A program made the position numbers and the translations under genes. Positions 1 to 10,764 of a stretch of 64,000 nt of DNA are shown one piece after another. The notes below the pieces were generated by a model. It saw nothing but the letters and a program-made list of their open reading frames with translations. It did no database searches and had not been told where the DNA came from. Position 1 is the first letter of the stretch; every line of letters begins with the position of its first letter. This DNA is from Ornithinimicrobium sp. INDO-MA30-4 (GTDB lineage Bacteria > Actinomycetota > Actinomycetes > Actinomycetales > Dermatophilaceae). The DNA lies in contig NZ_CP091056.1 in assembly GCF_021535045.1 (NCBI RefSeq), forward strand, positions 1-64,000. Direction: 5' to 3'.

Positions 1-1452
1 GTTCTATGCCCGTGGTCAGACAGGTCAGCAGTTGCTGATCGGCGCATACCAGGCCCTGGAGCGTCAGATCGCGGCTGGCACGGTCGAGATGCACACCCGC
101 CACGAAATGCTTGAACTCGTGATGGTCGAGGGCAAGGCCCGCGGCATCATCGTGCGTGACATGGTCACCGGTGAGATCGAAACCCACATGGCCGACACGG
201 TCGTGTTGGCTTCAGGTGGTTACGGCAACGTCTTCTACCTCTCGACCAACGCCATGGGCTGCAACGTCACGGCGACCTGGCGTGCCCACCGCAAGGGCGC
301 TCACTTCGCGAACCCTGCTACACGCAGATTCACCCGACCTGCATCCCGGTCTCGGGGGATCACCAGTCCAAGCTGACCCTGATGAGTGAGTCGTTGCGCA
401 ACGACGGTCGCATCTGGGTGCCCAAGGACGAAGCCGACTGTGGCAGAGACCCCCGCGACATCCCAGAGTCGGATCGCGACTACTACCTGGAGCGGATCTA
501 CCCCGCCTTCGGCAACTTGGTGCCGCGTGACATTGCGTCGCGCGCTGCCAAGAACGTATGCGACGAAGGCCGTGGTGTCGGCCCCGGCGGGCTTGGCGTT
601 TACCTCGACTTTGCCGACGCCATCGAGCGTCTGGGCGAAGACTCGGTGCGTTCCAAGTACGGCAACCTCTTCGACATCTACGAGCGCATCACCGGTGAGA
701 ACCCGTATGAGGTGCCGATGCGCATCTACCCGGCGGTTCACTACACGATGGGTGGCCTTTGGGTTGACTACGACCTACAGTCCAGCATCCCCGGCTTGTT
801 CGTCATCGGTGAAGCTAACTTCTCCGACCACGGGGCCAACCGCCTCGGCGCTTCGGCGCTGATGCAGGGTCTGGCTGACGGCTACTTCGTGTTGCCCAAC
901 ACGATCCGCAACTACTTGGCTGATGGCCCGTTCGACAAGATTGATGAGGACGACCCAGCAGTCGTTGAAGCGCGTCAGTCGGTTGAAAACCGAGTCATGC
1001 ACTTCCTGGAGATCAACGGCACCCGCACGGTCGACAGCTATCACAAGGCGCTCGGCAAGATCATGTGGGACAAGTGCGGGATGGAGCGCACGGCCGAGGG
1101 GCTGACCGAGGCGATCGGTGAGATCAAGGAGTTGAAGGCTGACTTCTGGAAGAACGTGCGCGTCCTCGGCACCGCCGACTCGCTCAACCAGTCGCTCGAA
1201 AAGGCTGGCCGCGTCGCTGACCTGCTGGAGCTTGGCGAGTTGATGTGCATCGACGCGTTGCACCGCAACGAGTCCTGTGGCGGTCACTTCCGTGCCGAAT
1301 CGGTCACCGAAGACGGCGAAGCGCTGCGTGATGACGAGAACTTCGCGTATGTCGCGGCGTGGGAGTTTGGCGGCGATGACGGCCAGCCAACGCTGCACAA
1401 AGAAGACCTAGATTACGAGTTCATCGAGCTAAAGCAACGGAGTTACAAGTGA
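1..1452 (+). CDS. sdhA: Succinate dehydrogenase/fumarate reductase flavoprotein subunit, 5' truncated
   Basis: FAD-containing catalytic subunit of complex II, which oxidises succinate to fumarate at the cytoplasmic membrane. The window opens inside the gene, so the N-terminal dinucleotide-binding region is missing. Visible are the stretch [19 protein letters not shown], the active-site region around [14 protein letters not shown], the [11 protein letters not shown] segment and [18 protein letters not shown], all typical of SdhA. The C-terminus continues to a stop that overlaps the sdhB start. The reading frame breaks once: a C is missing from the run at 313-315, and reading resumes one frame over. 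The break sits inside a conserved segment, so I take it for a consensus error. The sdhC membrane subunit is not in view; it is probably upstream. Confidence 0.95.
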
Positions 1453-2192
1453 AACTCACCCTGAATATTTGGCGTCAGGAGTCGCAGTCGACGACGGGCG
1501 CGATGAAGAACTACGTCATTGACAATGTGTCGGAAGACATGTCCTTCTTGGAGATGCTTGACGTCCTGAACGAAGAGCTCATCGAAAAGGGCGAAGACCC
1601 GGTCGCTTTCGACAGCGACTGCCGCGAAGGTATTTGTGGCATGTGCGGCTTGGTCATCAACGGCCAAGCTCACGGACCCGAGGTCACGACGACCTGCCAG
1701 TTGCACATGCGCTCCTTCAAGGACGGCGACGAGATCACCATTGAGCCCTGGCGTGCTGAGGCGTTCCCGGTGCTCAAGGACCTCTGCACAAACCGCGAGT
1801 CGCTGGATCGCATCATCCAGGCTGGTGGCTACGTCTCTGCCAACACTGGTGCTGCACCCGACGCACACGCGACCCTGGTGCCTAAGGACAACGCTGACCG
1901 TGCCTTCATGGGCGCTGAGTGCATCGGCTGTGGCGCGTGCGTCGCGGCTTGCCCCAACGCCTCGGGCATGCTCTTCATGGGCGCTAAGATCACCCACCTG
2001 GGTGAGTTGCCGCAGGGCCAGCCCGAGCGCGACGCTCGCGTTGTCTCCATGGTTGACCAGCACGACGCTGAAGGCTTTGGCGGCTGCACCAACCTTGGTG
2101 AGTGCTCGCGGGCCTGCCCCAAGGGCATCCCGCTGAACGTCATCTCGCAGATGAACCGTGATTTGCTGCGCGCCAAGTCGCACGGCAAATAA
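1449..2192 (+). CDS. sdhB: Succinate dehydrogenase iron-sulfur subunit
   Basis: Electron-transfer subunit of complex II, 247 aa and intact. Residues near 60-80 carry the ferredoxin-type [2Fe-2S] motif [10 protein letters not shown] with its later Cys. Residues around 155-170 carry [13 protein letters not shown], and near 218 there is [10 protein letters not shown]; together these ligate the [4Fe-4S] and [3Fe-4S] clusters. The GTG start overlaps the sdhA stop (GTGA), so the two are translationally coupled. Length and cysteine pattern fit the type that pairs with large actinobacterial SdhA proteins. Confidence 0.96.
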   Translation: MKLTLNIWRQESQSTTGAMKNYVIDNVSEDMSFLEMLDVLNEELIEKGEDPVAFDSDCREGICGMCGLVINGQAHGPEVTTTCQLHMRSFKDGDEITIEPWRAEAFPVLKDLCTNRESLDRIIQAGGYVSANTGAAPDAHATLVPKDNADRAFMGAECIGCGACVAACPNASGMLFMGAKITHLGELPQGQPERDARVVSMVDQHDAEGFGGCTNLGECSRACPKGIPLNVISQMNRDLLRAKSHGK

Positions 2193-2195
2193 TCA

Positions 2196-3060
2196 GTGAC
2201 CAATACTGATGTTTCGGCCGGCACCCTGGTGCTGGCCGCCACCCCTATCGGGCACGCTCAAGATGCTTCGCCGCGATTGCTGACGGAGTTATCCAGTGCA
2301 CCGATCGTCGCCGCCGAGGACACTCGGCGGCTTCGTGGGTTAGTTGACCGCCTGGGCATTACCGTGTCGGGCCGCGTGGTCAGCTATCACGAGCACAACG
2401 AAGCCACCCGGACTGCCGATTTGGTCGAAGCTCTCTTGGCTGGCCAGCGCGTCGTGCTCGTCACAGACGCTGGTATGCCCTCAGTCTCGGACCCGGGATA
2501 CCGGCTGGTGAGCGAGTGCGTCACCCAGGACATACCGGTGACGTGTGTGCCTGGACCCAGCGCGGTCCTGATGGCGCTGGCGGTCTCTGGGCTGCCTGTT
2601 GATCGTTTTTGCTTTGAGGGGTTCTTGCCCCGCAAGCCAGGGGATCGCGACAAAATCGTGGCATCGTTGGCGGCCGAGCCGCGCACGATGGTGTTTTTGA
2701 GGCGCCCCACCGCCTTGCTCCTATGTTGTCTGCCTTGGCTGCAGGCTTGGGGAGGGCCGCCCCGCAGCGGTATGCCGTGAGCTCACCAAGACCTATGAAG
2801 AGGTCAAGCGTGGTGGGTTGGCTGATCTGGCTGCTTGGGCTGAAGAGGGAGTCCGTGGCGAGATCACTGTGGTGGTCTCCGGCGCTGCGCCGAACGAAAG
2901 TGGCGAGCACGTTGACCTGGCTGCTTTGGTGCGCACAGTGCAAGCCCGGGTTGCTGCAGGGGAGCGTTTGAAGGATGTCTGCAAGGAGTTGGCAGCAACA
3001 TCGGGCTTGGCCACCAAGACGTTGTACAACGCCGTCGTGGCAGCCAAGCCCGGTCGCTAG
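2196..3060 (+). CDS. rsmI: 16S rRNA (cytidine-2'-O-)-methyltransferase RsmI, frameshifted in this assembly
   Basis: Tetrapyrrole-methylase-fold enzyme that 2'-O-methylates C1402 of 16S rRNA using SAM. The N-terminus shows [15 protein letters not shown] and [11 protein letters not shown], and the middle shows [19 protein letters not shown] and [17 protein letters not shown], all diagnostic of RsmI. The expected ending (VFFEAPHR, then [10 protein letters not shown], then [13 protein letters not shown] and the C-terminal helical domain) is spread over three frames. A T is missing from the run at 2694-2698 and a G from 2749-2752. The GTG start lies 3 bp after sdhB, but function is unrelated to sdh. 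Probable consensus errors rather than decay. Confidence 0.92.
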
Positions 3061-3067
3061 AAACCAG

Positions 3068-3675
3068 CTAGTAGCCCGCTGTGCCCATCACGGTGTCCTT
3101 ATAGCGACGCCGTTTGCTGGCTTGTCGCCAGAGGGCAAACGCGGCCGCCACCATTAGCAGTAGCGCAAAGATGACCAGCACCGGCAAGAAGATCGCGATC
3201 AAACTCAGCCCGATCGAGACTCCGTCTTCGGCGGTCGATGCAATCGGCGCACCAGCGCCCAGCGTGCTGGCGTTGATCAGGGGCCGACTGACTGCCTTAC
3301 CTGCGTGTATCACGCCGGCGGTAGCCACACCGAGCACAACCCCGATCCAGGGGTTTTCGGAGAAAAAGGTGGAGCCTTGCTCGAAGTCTTCGGCGGCCTG
3401 AGTCGCGGCAAAGATCAAACCACCTGTGGCAGGTCTGATCACGGTGCCGATGGCGTCATTGATGGAGTCAACGACAGCGACCTTGTCGAGCACGACTTCG
3501 CTGGCCAAAGCACAGCGGCGATGCCGATGGCCCAGCCTGATTCGATCCAGGCGAACTGTGTAGGAAGGTTGATGACTTCGGTATAACGGGCCACCAAGGC
3601 CACGATTAAGAATGGGATGTAGGCATTAAGGCCTGCTGCGGCGCTCAGTCCGGCGCCGGTAAGTGCTGCCAGCAT
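3068..3675 (-). CDS. DUF4126 family membrane protein, one frameshift
   Basis: Integral membrane protein of about 200 aa. The N-terminus ([20 protein letters not shown]) is the signature of DUF4126 proteins, whose biochemical role is unknown. Several hydrophobic segments follow, including a strong one near the C-terminus ([20 protein letters not shown]) before a basic tail. The frame breaks near 3507-3509, where one base of a T run (coding strand) is missing. The ATG at 3675 is chosen over an upstream GTG because a near-perfect ribosome site, AAAGGAGGTG, sits 7 bases before it. Divergent from metG; the roughly 110-bp gap must hold both promoters. Confidence 0.8.
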
Positions 3676-3788
3676 GGGTGACACCTCCTTTTCTCTTTAC
3701 AATAGACGTAACGCATCGCGTGTCGGTTCCCTTCCGCCACTGGCCTGTCTGGACTCATAGGCGACCGAGCCCATTTAGACTCGACGGT

Positions 3789-5596
3789 ATGACCCATGTC
3801 CTGAATGCTGTCGCTTGGCCCTATGCCAATGGTCCCCGCCACCTCGGTCACGTTGCCGGGTTTGGGGTGCCCTCTGACGTTTTCAGCCGGTACATGCGGA
3901 TGGCTGGTCACGACGTCCTGATGATTTCGGGCACGGATGAGCACGGCACACCGATCTTGGTCGGGGCGGACAAGGAAGGCATCACGGCCCGCGAGTTGGC
4001 CGACCGCAACAACCGCCTCATCGTCGATGACCTGGCCAAGCTCGGCGTCTCCTACGACCTGTTCACTCGCACCACGACGGCTAACCACTACTCCGTGGTC
4101 CAAGACATGTTCACTGCCGTGCACGACAACGGGTACATGGTCGAAAAGACCACGCACGGCGCGATTAGCCCCTCGACGGGACGCACGCTGCCCGATCGCT
4201 ACATCGAGGGCACCTGCCCGATCTGTGGCTACGCCGAAGCCCGTGGTGACCAGTGCGACAACTGTGGCAACCAGTTGGACGCCACCGAGTTGATTAACCC
4301 CAAGAGCAAGGTCAGCGGCGAAACCCCGAAGTTTATTGAGACCCAGCACTTCTTTCTCGATTTGCCTGCCCTGGCGGACTCACTCAACGAGTGGCTTAAC
4401 GCACGCGAAGCCTCTGGCCTGTGGCGGCCCAATGTCATCAAGTTTTCTCAGAACATCCTCAAAGACATCCGACCCCGTGCCATGAGTCGCGATATCGATT
4501 GGGGCATTCCGATCCCACTCGATGGGTGGCGTGAACAACCCACCAAGCGACTGTATGTCTGGTTCGACGCGGTCATCGGCTATCTGTCCGCCTCGATCGA
4601 GTGGGCCCGCCGCTCAGGGGACGCTGAAGCCTGGCGCGCCTGGTGGAATGACCCCGAGACGTTGTCGTACTACTTCATGGGCAAAGACAACATCACCTTC
4701 CACTCCCAGATCTGGCCCGCCGAAATGATTGCGCACAACGGCGCTGGCGCTCGCGGCGGAGAGGTTGGCCCGTTCGGTGAGTTGCAGTTGCCGACCGAGG
4801 TCGTGTCGTCGGAGTTTTGACGATGGAAGGTCGGCAGTTCTCGTCAAGCCGGGGTGTCGTGATCTATGTCAACGACGTGTTGGAGCGCTATCAGGTCGAC
4901 GCGCTGCGCTACTTCCTCTCGGCCGCTGCGCCGGAAAGCGCCGACTCAGACTTCTCCTGGCCCGAGTTTGTGAAGCGCACGAACAACGAGTTGGTCGCTG
5001 GCTGGGGCAACCTGGTCAACCGCACGGCGTCGATGATCGCTAAGAACTTCGGCGAGATCCCGGCCGCCGCTGACTTGGAGCAGGTTGACCGCGACCTGCT
5101 CGACCAGATCACCGCTGGCTTTGACGTCGTCGGTAAGGCCATCGGCGAGCACCGGCAAAAGGCTGGTCTGGCCGAGGCTATGCGCTTGGTCGGCGAAGCG
5201 AACGCCTATGTCTCGATGACTGAGCCGTTCCGACTGAAGGGCGAAGACCAGCGCGAACGCCTCGGCACGGTGCTACATGTCCTGGCTCAAGCGGTGCTGG
5301 ACCTCAACACCCTCTTGTCGCCTTACCTGCCGCACAGCTCGACTGCTGTCTTCGCAGCCTTGGGCGGCGACGGGGAGTTTATGCCGATGCCGCACGTCGA
5401 AGAGGTGAGCGACCTCGACGAAGCCGAGCGGGCGACATACCCGATCATCACGGGTGACTATTCGGCGATGCCGGCGTGGGCCAGCTGCCCGGTCACCGTC
5501 GGTGCTCCGGTGGCCAAGCCGACGCCGATCTTCACCAAGCTTGACCCGGAGACGGCCGATATTGAGCGCCAGCGTCTGGGGTTGGACGCTTCGTGA
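3789..5596 (+). CDS. metG: Methionyl-tRNA synthetase, one frameshift
   Basis: Class I aminoacyl-tRNA synthetase that charges tRNA-Met in the cytoplasm. The Rossmann entry [13 protein letters not shown] holds the HIGH-like motif as HLGH. A zinc knuckle [18 protein letters not shown] lies near residues 140-160. The second signature is [10 protein letters not shown], the serine-rich variant of KMSKS usual in actinobacterial MetG. The helical anticodon-binding domain follows. Total length is about 603 aa without the C-terminal tRNA-binding extension. The only break is a missing T in the run at 4815-4818, between the catalytic core and the KMSKS-like loop. No cell could lose this gene without a second copy, so the break argues strongly for a sequence error. 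tatD overlaps its stop. Confidence 0.95.
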
Positions 5597-6438
5597 GTCG
5601 GACCGAGCGCGAAACCTTCCCGCCTTTCCCTGAGCCACTGCCGGTGCCCGTGGTCGACAACCACTGTCACCTCAACATCACGCGTGATGGGTCCCCGCCG
5701 GTTGACGTGCAAGACGCTATCGACGCTGCTGCTTTTGTCGGCGTAGACCGCATGGTGCAGATCGGTTGCGACCGGGAGAGCGCCCAATGGACCGTCGACA
5801 CGGTCATTGAGCACGAAGAGTTGCTTGGCGGCGTAGCCCTGCACCCCAATGAAGTGCCGATCCACGCCGAAATGGATGAGCTTGATGAGGTGCTGGAGGA
5901 GATCGAGAACCTCTCGCGGCACGACCGCATTCGGGTGATCGGCGAGACGGGGCTGGACTACTTCCGCACTGGGCCAGAAGGTATTGCGATCCAGCAAGAG
6001 GCCTTTCGGTGGCACATTGAGTTGGCCAAGCGGACGGACAAAGCCCTGCAAATCCACGATCGCGATGCACACGCCGATGTGTTGCGCATCTTGGCTGAAG
6101 AGGGTGCGCCCGAGAAGACCGTGCTGCACTGCTTTTCCGGCGATGTCGAGATGGCCCGCGAGTGCGTTGAGCGGGGCTACTACCTGTCGTTCTCTGGCAC
6201 GGTGAGCTTTAAGAACGCTCAGCCGCTGCGGGGTGCGATGGCCGTTGTGCCACCGCATCAGTTGCTGGTCGAGACCGACGCGCCTTATCTGACGCCGCAC
6301 CCGCACCGTGGAGCCCCCAACGCGCCATACCTGGTGCCGTTGACGGTCCGCGCGATGGCGTCCTCGCTCGACATGGATGTCGTCGACCTGTGCAAGGCGA
6401 TCTGTGACAACAGCACGCGGGTGTATGGCCAGTGGTAG
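5593..6438 (+). CDS. tatD: TatD family metal-dependent hydrolase (deoxyribonuclease)
   Basis: TIM-barrel amidohydrolase-type phosphoesterase of 281 aa, intact. It opens with VVDNHCHLNI, the HxH metal-binding pair of TatD, and continues with GETGLDYFR, VLHCFSGD and VETDAPYLTPHPHRG, which carry further metal and catalytic residues. TatD enzymes act as 3'-5' exonucleases in DNA repair and RNA turnover. The GTG start overlaps the metG stop, and rsmA begins inside its last codons. The order metG-tatD-rsmA-ispE is conserved across Actinomycetota. Confidence 0.94.
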   Translation: MSRTERETFPPFPEPLPVPVVDNHCHLNITRDGSPPVDVQDAIDAAAFVGVDRMVQIGCDRESAQWTVDTVIEHEELLGGVALHPNEVPIHAEMDELDEVLEEIENLSRHDRIRVIGETGLDYFRTGPEGIAIQQEAFRWHIELAKRTDKALQIHDRDAHADVLRILAEEGAPEKTVLHCFSGDVEMARECVERGYYLSFSGTVSFKNAQPLRGAMAVVPPHQLLVETDAPYLTPHPHRGAPNAPYLVPLTVRAMASSLDMDVVDLCKAICDNSTRVYGQW

Positions 6439-7298
6439 CCGAAACGGGCCTGCTTGGCCCAGCGCACATCCGCGAACTGGCTGACCGCCTGGGGTGAAGC
6501 CCACCAAAACTTGGGGGCAAAACTTCGTCATTGATGCCAATACCGTTCGGCGCATTGTGCGGGTGGCCGACGTCGGCCTGGACGATGTTGTGCTTGAGGT
6601 CGGCCCTGGCCTTGGCTCGCTGACCCTGGCGCTGCTGGAGCAGGTCAAGTCGGTCACGGCCATTGAGATTGACCCCAAATTGGCCGACGAACTGCCCGTG
6701 ACCGTGGCCAAGCATTCACCGGACGGGGCCGAGCGCCTCACCGTCGTGCAACAGGACGCGATGAAGGTGCGCGAGTTGCCCGGCGAAGCACCGACCGCGC
6801 TCGTGGCCAACCTGCCCTACAACGTGGCTGTCCCGGTCGTGTTGACCTTGCTCGAGCACTTCCCGACGTTGGAGAAGGTTTTGGTGATGGTGCAGTTGGA
6901 GGTCGCTGAGCGGCTCGCTGCCAAGCCTGGCTCCAAGACCTACGGAGTGCCCAGCGTGAAAGCTGCTTGGTATGCCGATGTCACCTTGGCCGGTCGGATC
7001 GGGCGCAACGTTTTTGGCCAGCTCGAATGTCGATTCTGGCCTGGTCAAAATGGTTCGCCGGGACCCACCGGTGACTGATGTTGACCGACGGCCCGTGTTT
7101 GCCGTGATCGACGCAGCCTTTGCACAACGCCGCAAAACTCTGCGGGCCGCGCTGTCTGGTTGGGCCGGGGGAGCGCCTCAGGCTGAAAAAGCGCTGGTCG
7201 CAGCTGGGGTTGATCCGACCGCTCGCGGAGAACGGCTGGCTGTGGCTGAGTTTGCTGCGATCGCCGCCGCGCACGAGCGGGGCCAAGCCAGCACGTGA
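6433..7298 (+). CDS. rsmA: 16S rRNA dimethyladenosine transferase RsmA (KsgA), three frameshifts
   Basis: SAM-dependent methyltransferase that dimethylates A1518 and A1519 of 16S rRNA. The likely start is the GTG at 6433, overlapping tatD, giving [18 protein letters not shown] and, after a missing G in 6491-6494, [13 protein letters not shown]. The SAM-binding motif [15 protein letters not shown] and the catalytic NLPYN motif are intact. Two more bases are missing: a T in 7011-7015 and a C near 7024. These restore [15 protein letters not shown] followed by the C-terminal helical domain ending at 7298. Three losses in one essential-class gene fit the window-wide error pattern. It stands 26 bp before ispE. 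Confidence 0.93.
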
Positions 7299-7324
7299 GG
7301 CCGTCTGCCCCTAGTGTGGGGAAC

Positions 7325-8296
7325 ATGACTGACATCCAGCCATCCCAGCGGGTGACCGTTCGAGTGCCAGCCAAAATAAATCTTGAGTTAGCTGTAGGAC
7401 CCCGCGGCGACGATGGGTTTCACCCGTTGGCCACGGTCTTTCACGCGGTCAGCCTGTATGACCGGATCACCGTCACGCCGGCGCCAGACTGGTCGGTGAC
7501 AACCGTTGGGCCGTATGCGGATTTGGTCCCGGACAACCAAGACAACCTGGCTGTACGCGCCGCCAAGTTGCTGGCGAGCAGAGCGGTTGAGCTGGGCGCT
7601 GAGTCCCAGCCCGGCCCGGTCGCGGTGGTCATGGATAAGCACATCCCAGTTGCCGCGGGTATGGCCGGTGGCTCGGCTGATGCCGCTGGCGTGCTGTTGG
7701 CGTGTGCTGACTTGTGGGACCTGGCCCTGTTGCGCGAGGACTTAGAGCCTCTGGCTGCTGAGTTGGGCTCGGACGTGCCGTTCTTGCTGCATGGGGGCAA
7801 CGCGGTGGGCACTGGCCGGGGCGACGAAGTGTCTCCGGTGCTTTCACGTGGCGAAGTGCACTGGGTCTTGTGGCTCAGCACCGACGAGGGATTGTCGACC
7901 CCTGAGGTGTATGCCGAATTCGATCGACTGCACGAGGGCGATGAGGTGCCGATGCCCGAATTGTCGGCTGAACTGATGACCGCTCTGCGGACCATGGACC
8001 CCGACGCAGTGGGTGCTGCCCTGCGTAATGACCTACAGGCTGCCTCTATCTCGTTGCAGCCTCGTTTAGCCGAGGTGATCGATGCGGGCTTAGAGTTGGG
8101 CGCTCGCGGAGCGTTGATCTCTGGCTCGGGGCCAACCGTGGCATTTGTCGTGGCCTCCCAAGCCGAGGCGCTCGACTTATCAATGGGCTTAGCCGCTCGC
8201 GGCCCCAAGGGAGACATTGTGCGTGTGACTGGACCGGTGGCCGGTGCCACTGTCGTCGACTCGCGAGGGCCTGGTCCCTCGCTCGGACTGGCCTAA
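7325..8296 (+). CDS. ispE: 4-diphosphocytidyl-2-C-methyl-D-erythritol kinase
   Basis: GHMP-family kinase of the MEP isoprenoid pathway, which phosphorylates CDP-ME at the 2-position. About 323 aa and intact. The start region reads VRVPAKINLELAVGPR, and the ATP loop PVAAGMAGGSADAAGVL and the C-terminal motif ALISGSGPTVAF are the three GHMP signatures. The ATG at 7325 is preferred over an in-frame GTG 30 bp upstream because the protein then begins at the usual distance from the AKINL motif. The stop overlaps the next start by one base. Confidence 0.94.
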   Translation: MTDIQPSQRVTVRVPAKINLELAVGPRGDDGFHPLATVFHAVSLYDRITVTPAPDWSVTTVGPYADLVPDNQDNLAVRAAKLLASRAVELGAESQPGPVAVVMDKHIPVAAGMAGGSADAAGVLLACADLWDLALLREDLEPLAAELGSDVPFLLHGGNAVGTGRGDEVSPVLSRGEVHWVLWLSTDEGLSTPEVYAEFDRLHEGDEVPMPELSAELMTALRTMDPDAVGAALRNDLQAASISLQPRLAEVIDAGLELGARGALISGSGPTVAFVVASQAEALDLSMGLAARGPKGDIVRVTGPVAGATVVDSRGPGPSLGLA

Positions 8297-10112
8297 TGGC
8301 GCCACTGACTGCCCTGGAGAAGGCCACTATCGTGGTCGGCACCCAGGTGTTGCTCGATGCCGTCACGATCGGTGTGCAGCAGGGTGAGCGCATTGGCATC
8401 GTCGGCCGCAATGGCGGTGGCAAGTCGACACTGTTGGGCGTCGTCTTAGGCACACGCGAGTTGGACACCGGCCGAGTGGTCCGCACCGGCAGCATCACCG
8501 TCGGCATGCTGGGCCAGACCGATGGTCTCAACCCCGACGACACCGTTCGGGCAGCCGTCCTCGGTGACTTAGCTGAGCATGAGTGGGCTGGCAACTCTCG
8601 GGTGCGCGAGATCATCGTTGGCCTGTTAGGCGACCTCGATGCTGGCAATGTCGGCGGCTGGGAAGCCACCGTTGGCCCGCTCTCTGGTGGTGAACGACGC
8701 CGATTGGCCCTCGCAGCACTCTTGGTTGAAGACCCCGACCTGCTGCTGCTTGATGAGCCCACCAACCATCTGGATGTTGAAGGCGTCGCTTGGCTGGCGA
8801 CATACCTGAGCCAGCGGCGGGCACGCCCTGACAATGGCCTGCTGGTCGTGACTCACGACCGGTGGTTCCTGGACGCAGTGAGCACCCGGACCTGGGAGAT
8901 CAACGACGGCGAAGTGAACTCCTACGATGGTGGATACGCCGCGTATGTGCTGGCCAAGGCCGAGCGCAACCGGATCGCCAAAGTCACCGAAGAGCGTCGC
9001 TCCAACCTGTTGCGCAAGGAGTTGGCGTGGCTTCGTCGCGGTGCTCCGGCTCGCACCAGCAAGCCAAAGTTCCGCATTGATGCCGCGAATGAGTTGATCG
9101 CCGGCGAGCCTGATCCGCGTGACTCAGTCGAGTTGGTGCGTTTTGCCACGACACGTCTGGGCAAGGACGTCTTTGACCTGATCGACGGCACTGTGGTGCT
9201 AGGTGATCGGACGATTTTGAACAAGGTCACCTGGCGACTGGGCCCAGGTGACCGCTATGGCATCATCGGCGCCAACGGTGCTGGCAAGTCGACGTTGCTC
9301 CGCGTGCTGCAGGGCAATATCGATCTGTCGGCTGGAAAGCTCAAGACTGGCAAGACCGTGCATTTGGCCACGTTGAGCCAGGAGTTGCGAGAGCTTGACC
9401 GCGTCCGTGAATGGACCGTGCTGCAGGCCATCACTGAGGTGCGCTCGTTCACGATGTTGGGCGGCAAAGAGACGTCGGCATCTCAGTTGGCGACTCGGTT
9501 GGGCTTCACCAATGGCCGCCAGCAGTCGCGCGTCGGCGATCTCTCCGGTGGCGAACGTCGGCGTTTGCAGTTTTTGCGGCTCTTGATGGATGAGCCCAAC
9601 GTGCTGCTGCTCGATGAGCCGACCAATGACTTGGACATCGACACCCTGACAGCGCTGGAAGATGTGCTGGATGGCTGGGCTGGCACCCTGATCGTGGTCT
9701 CCCACGACCGCTATCTGATGGAGCGGATGACTGACCGGCAGATCGCATTGCTGGGTGATGGAAAGATCCGCGACCTGGTTGGTGGAGTGGAGCAATACCT
9801 TGAGCTCAAGGCCGCGATGAGCTCAGACAAGTCACCGATCACCGGCAAAGTACCCGGCGCATCAGGTGCCGCGGCTCCGGCCAGTGGCCCCTCTGCTGCT
9901 GAGACCCGCGAGGCCAAAAGCGGGTCACGCGGATCGAGCGTTCGTTGGCCAAGATCGCAAGCGATGAGCAAAAGGTGCACGACAAGATGATCGAAGCAGC
10001 CACCGATGCCACCAAGATGGGAGAGTTGAGCGCCAAGTTGTCAGCGCTCGCTGAGCAAAAGGAAGAGCTTGAGTTGGAGTGGCTGGAAGCAGCCGAGGTC
10101 GCCGAAGCCTGA
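8296..10112 (+). CDS. ABC-F family ATP-binding protein, one frameshift near the C-terminus
   Basis: Cytosolic tandem ABC ATPase of about 605 aa with no membrane domain, as in ABC-F translation factors. The first nucleotide domain has GRNGGGKSTLLG, signature LSGGERRRLALA and LLLLDEPTNHLD. The second has GANGAGKSTLLR, LSGGERRRLQFL and LLLLDEPTNDLD. The segment between them is the interdomain linker. Past residue 540 the frame breaks at the A run 9916-9919; the corrected tail is a charged coiled-coil (KMIEAATDATKMGELSAKL) ending at 10112. Position after ispE is common in actinobacteria. Resistance versus ribosome-housekeeping roles cannot be separated from sequence alone. Confidence 0.92.
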
Positions 10113-10139
10113 AACTCCAGCACGGGCATTCTTGATGGC

Positions 10140-10764
10140 CTAGCGCAGGATTCCTTTTCCCGTGCCGCGGACACCGCGGCGGTTCGCGAAGTGACGCCTA
10201 ACTTGGAGTAGATGTGGGCCAGATGCGACTTAATCGTTGTCTCAGTCACAAAAGGTCGCTCGCGACGCGGCTGTTTGATCTGCCAGCGGCCACAAGTTTG
10301 AGGACCTCAATTTCGCGTCCGCTGAGACTGACCGCAGGAGCGCGCATACGGCCCAGCAGCCGTGAGGTAATCATGGGGGCGAGCGCGCTCTCACCGGCCG
10401 CGGCTGCGCGGACCGCTTCAATAAGCTCATGAGGCGGGGCGTCCTTGAGTAGGTAGCCGCTGGCGCCAGCCTCTACCGCACCGAGAATGTCGCCGTCGGA
10501 GTCATAGTTTGTGAGGACCAACACGTAGGGCGCCGCCTCGAGGGCTCGAATCCGTTTCGTCGCGTCGGCTCCTGTAGAGGTCTGCTGGGCGCCGAATTGA
10601 AGGTCCATCAAGACCACATCTGGATTTTCTCGTTCTGCTGCTTGGACGGCTTCATCCGCAGTGGCGGCTTCGCCGACGACTTCGAAGTCGGCCTCCAGGC
10701 TGAACAGCGCGTGGAGCCCGGCACGCACAATCGGGTGGTCATCGGCCAAAACAAGCCTGATCAT
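10140..10764 (-). CDS. NarL/LuxR-type response regulator, two frameshifts
   Basis: Two-domain response regulator. The receiver domain begins IRLVLADDHPIVRAGL (acidic pair), carries the phospho-acceptor Asp in NPDVVLMDLQFG and the conserved Lys in GYLLKDAPPHEL. The C-terminal LuxR helix-turn-helix (LSGREIEVLKLVAAGRSN, then TETTIKSHLAHIYSKLGV) is split by a base missing near 10250-10253. A second loss near 10153 hides the usual ending REKGILR and its stop. The start overlaps the kinase stop (ATGA), so the pair is co-translated. The likely target is the divergent ABC exporter, judged by adjacency only. Confidence 0.92.
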